Both the position numbers and the translations under genes were made by a program. Below are positions 17,099 to 18,130 of a stretch of DNA of 18,130 nucleotides, piece by piece (position 1 is the stretch's first letter; each line of letters starts with the position of its first letter). Below the pieces are notes generated by a model, which was not told the origin of the DNA, ran no database searches, and saw nothing but the letters and a program-made list of their open reading frames with translations. The DNA is from Actinomycetota bacterium (GTDB lineage: Bacteria > Actinomycetota > Actinomycetes > Streptosporangiales > Streptosporangiaceae), in assembly GCA_003242605.1 (NCBI GenBank), contig QGUZ01000080.1, positions 1 through 18,130 of the forward strand, written 5' to 3'.

Positions 17099-18130
17099 TC
17101 AGGTCGCCCGCGCCCGCCGCGACCGCGCCGCCCCGTCGCCCGTGGGGACCGGGTCCGCGGCGTCCTCGCCGTGGGACAGCCGCTGGGCGAGCCAGGCCGC
17201 GGCGCCCGCGAGCGCGGGCTGCTCGGCGACGATGAGGCAGGTGGCGACGCCGGCGAGGTAGTCGGACAGGACCGGGTTCGCCTCGAACCGGCGGCGGAAG
17301 TCGCTCGCGCGCAGCCGGTCGGCGATCCGCGGCAGCACGCCGCCGCCGAGGTAGATGCCGCCGCGCGCGCCGAAGGTGAGGGCGACGTTCCCGGCGAACG
17401 TCCCCAGCATGCCGCAGAACACCTCGACCGTCTGCACGCACAGTGGATCGTCGGTGCGCGCGACGATCTCCGAGGCGGGCGGCGAGTCCGTGGTGACGCC
17501 GTTGACCAGGGCGAGGCCGCGGTGCAGCCGGGTCAGCCCGGGCCCGGAGATGAGGTGCTCGGCGTCGACGTACGGCATGCCGTCGGCGCGCAGCGCCCGC
17601 ACCACCGCGAGCTCCAGCTCGGTGACGGCCGGGGGCGAGACGTGCCCGCCCTCGCCGGGCACCGGCACCCACCCGTCGCCCGCCGGGACGAGCCCGGCCA
17701 CGCCGAGCCCGGTTCCGGGGCCGAGCACCGCCTTGACCATGCGGGCCGCGGGCGGCGGGCCCCCGAGCGGCTCGAGGTCGTCCCCGGCGAGGAACGGCAG
17801 CGAGAACGCGAGCGCCTCGAAGTCGTTGAGCAGGAACGCCCGCGGGATGCCGAGGTCGCGCACGGATCCCTGCCAGCCCGCGTTGGTGAGCCGGTACCGG
17901 TCCCCGTCGACCGGCCCGGCGATCGCCAGGCACGCGGCCCCCGGCCGCACTCCGCCCCCGTACAGCCCGAGATAGGCGGCTACGGCGTCGGGCAGCCCGT
18001 CGTACTCGGCGCCGGGCAGCACGGCGACCGCCTCCGGCGGCCCGCCCGCCCGGCGGACCAGGCCGAACCGGGCGTTGGTGCCGCCGATGTCGGCGACCAG
18101 CCAGGGACTCTCCTCGGTCGGGACTGCGCT
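17099..18130 (-). CDS. glk: Glucokinase, E. coli Glk type (5' partial)
   Basis: This enzyme phosphorylates glucose with ATP to glucose 6-phosphate in the cytoplasm. The frame is open to the right edge and no acceptable start occurs before the first motif, so the 5' end lies outside; 343 residues are visible. In window numbering, ADIGGTNARFG (13-23) is the phosphate-binding motif. LLNDFEALAFSLPFL at about 100-114 carries the likely catalytic Asp103. GPGTGLGVAGLV (137-148) and PGEGGHVSPP (158-167) follow. The C-terminus has IYLGGGVLPRIADRL and FEANPVLSDYLAGVATCLIV. These are features of the bacterial Glk family (E. coli type). It is not a ROK kinase: the ROK zinc motif with its cysteines is absent. 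Most actinomycetes use ROK glucokinases, so this type is less common. The last 25 residues are an Arg/Ala/Asp-rich tail. It precedes eda. Confidence 0.93.
   Translation of the reverse strand, partial: SAVPTEESPWLVADIGGTNARFGLVRRAGGPPEAVAVLPGAEYDGLPDAVAAYLGLYGGGVRPGAACLAIAGPVDGDRYRLTNAGWQGSVRDLGIPRAFLLNDFEALAFSLPFLAGDDLEPLGGPPPAARMVKAVLGPGTGLGVAGLVPAGDGWVPVPGEGGHVSPPAVTELELAVVRALRADGMPYVDAEHLISGPGLTRLHRGLALVNGVTTDSPPASEIVARTDDPLCVQTVEVFCGMLGTFAGNVALTFGARGGIYLGGGVLPRIADRLRASDFRRRFEANPVLSDYLAGVATCLIVAEQPALAGAAAWLAQRLSHGEDAADPVPTGDGAARSRRARAT

Overview
This is a very GC-rich window with GTG and TTG starts, long shadow reading frames, and lipoprotein and twin-permease sugar importers typical of actinomycetes. 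The protein repertoire fits a filamentous actinomycete, and a Streptosporangiales-type (possibly thermophilic) organism is my best guess. That placement is inference and I did not identify the species.

Layout. 1-1294 (minus): a nonulosonic (sialic-type) acid activation enzyme, cytidylyltransferase plus HAD phosphatase. It stays in frame into what looks like the start of a NeuB synthase and runs off the left edge. 1470-2083 (minus): a decayed secreted alpha-amylase with an in-frame stop, many frame switches and an internal deletion. 2177-5017 (minus): an intact secreted type I pullulanase. 5018-5201: a divergent promoter region. 5202-6527 (plus): a secreted right-handed beta-helix protein. 6725-7360 (plus): an ACT-domain protein. 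7447-8721 (minus): a MalK/MsiK-type ATPase, tail to tail with the ACT gene across a hairpin. 8722-9223: a 502-nt divergent regulatory region. 9224-15263 (plus): a maltodextrin-type uptake cluster of solute-binding lipoprotein, two permeases, cytoplasmic GH13 alpha-glucosidase and LacI-family regulator. 15253-16173 (minus): a transglutaminase-like protein. 16400-18130 (minus): glucokinase (5' end off the window) followed by KDPG aldolase, closed by two hairpins.

How the genes fit together. Pullulanase outside the cell debranches pullulan, starch or glycogen. The lipoprotein and two permeases, probably energised by the divergent ATPase, import linear or branched maltooligosaccharides. The cytoplasmic GH13 enzyme releases glucose, the LacI protein probably senses the sugar, and glucokinase makes glucose 6-phosphate. 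KDPG aldolase suggests that part of that carbon goes through the Entner-Doudoroff route. A 24-25-base element is shared by the pullulanase and binding-protein promoters, which suggests one regulator controls both blocks.

The less ordinary points are the probable three-part sialic-acid enzyme at the left edge, the dead amylase beside a living pullulanase, the shared operator candidate, and the E. coli-type glucokinase paired with Eda in an actinomycete. I saw no rRNA, tRNA, CRISPR array, insertion sequence or integrase. I did not find an obviously undescribed multi-gene system.
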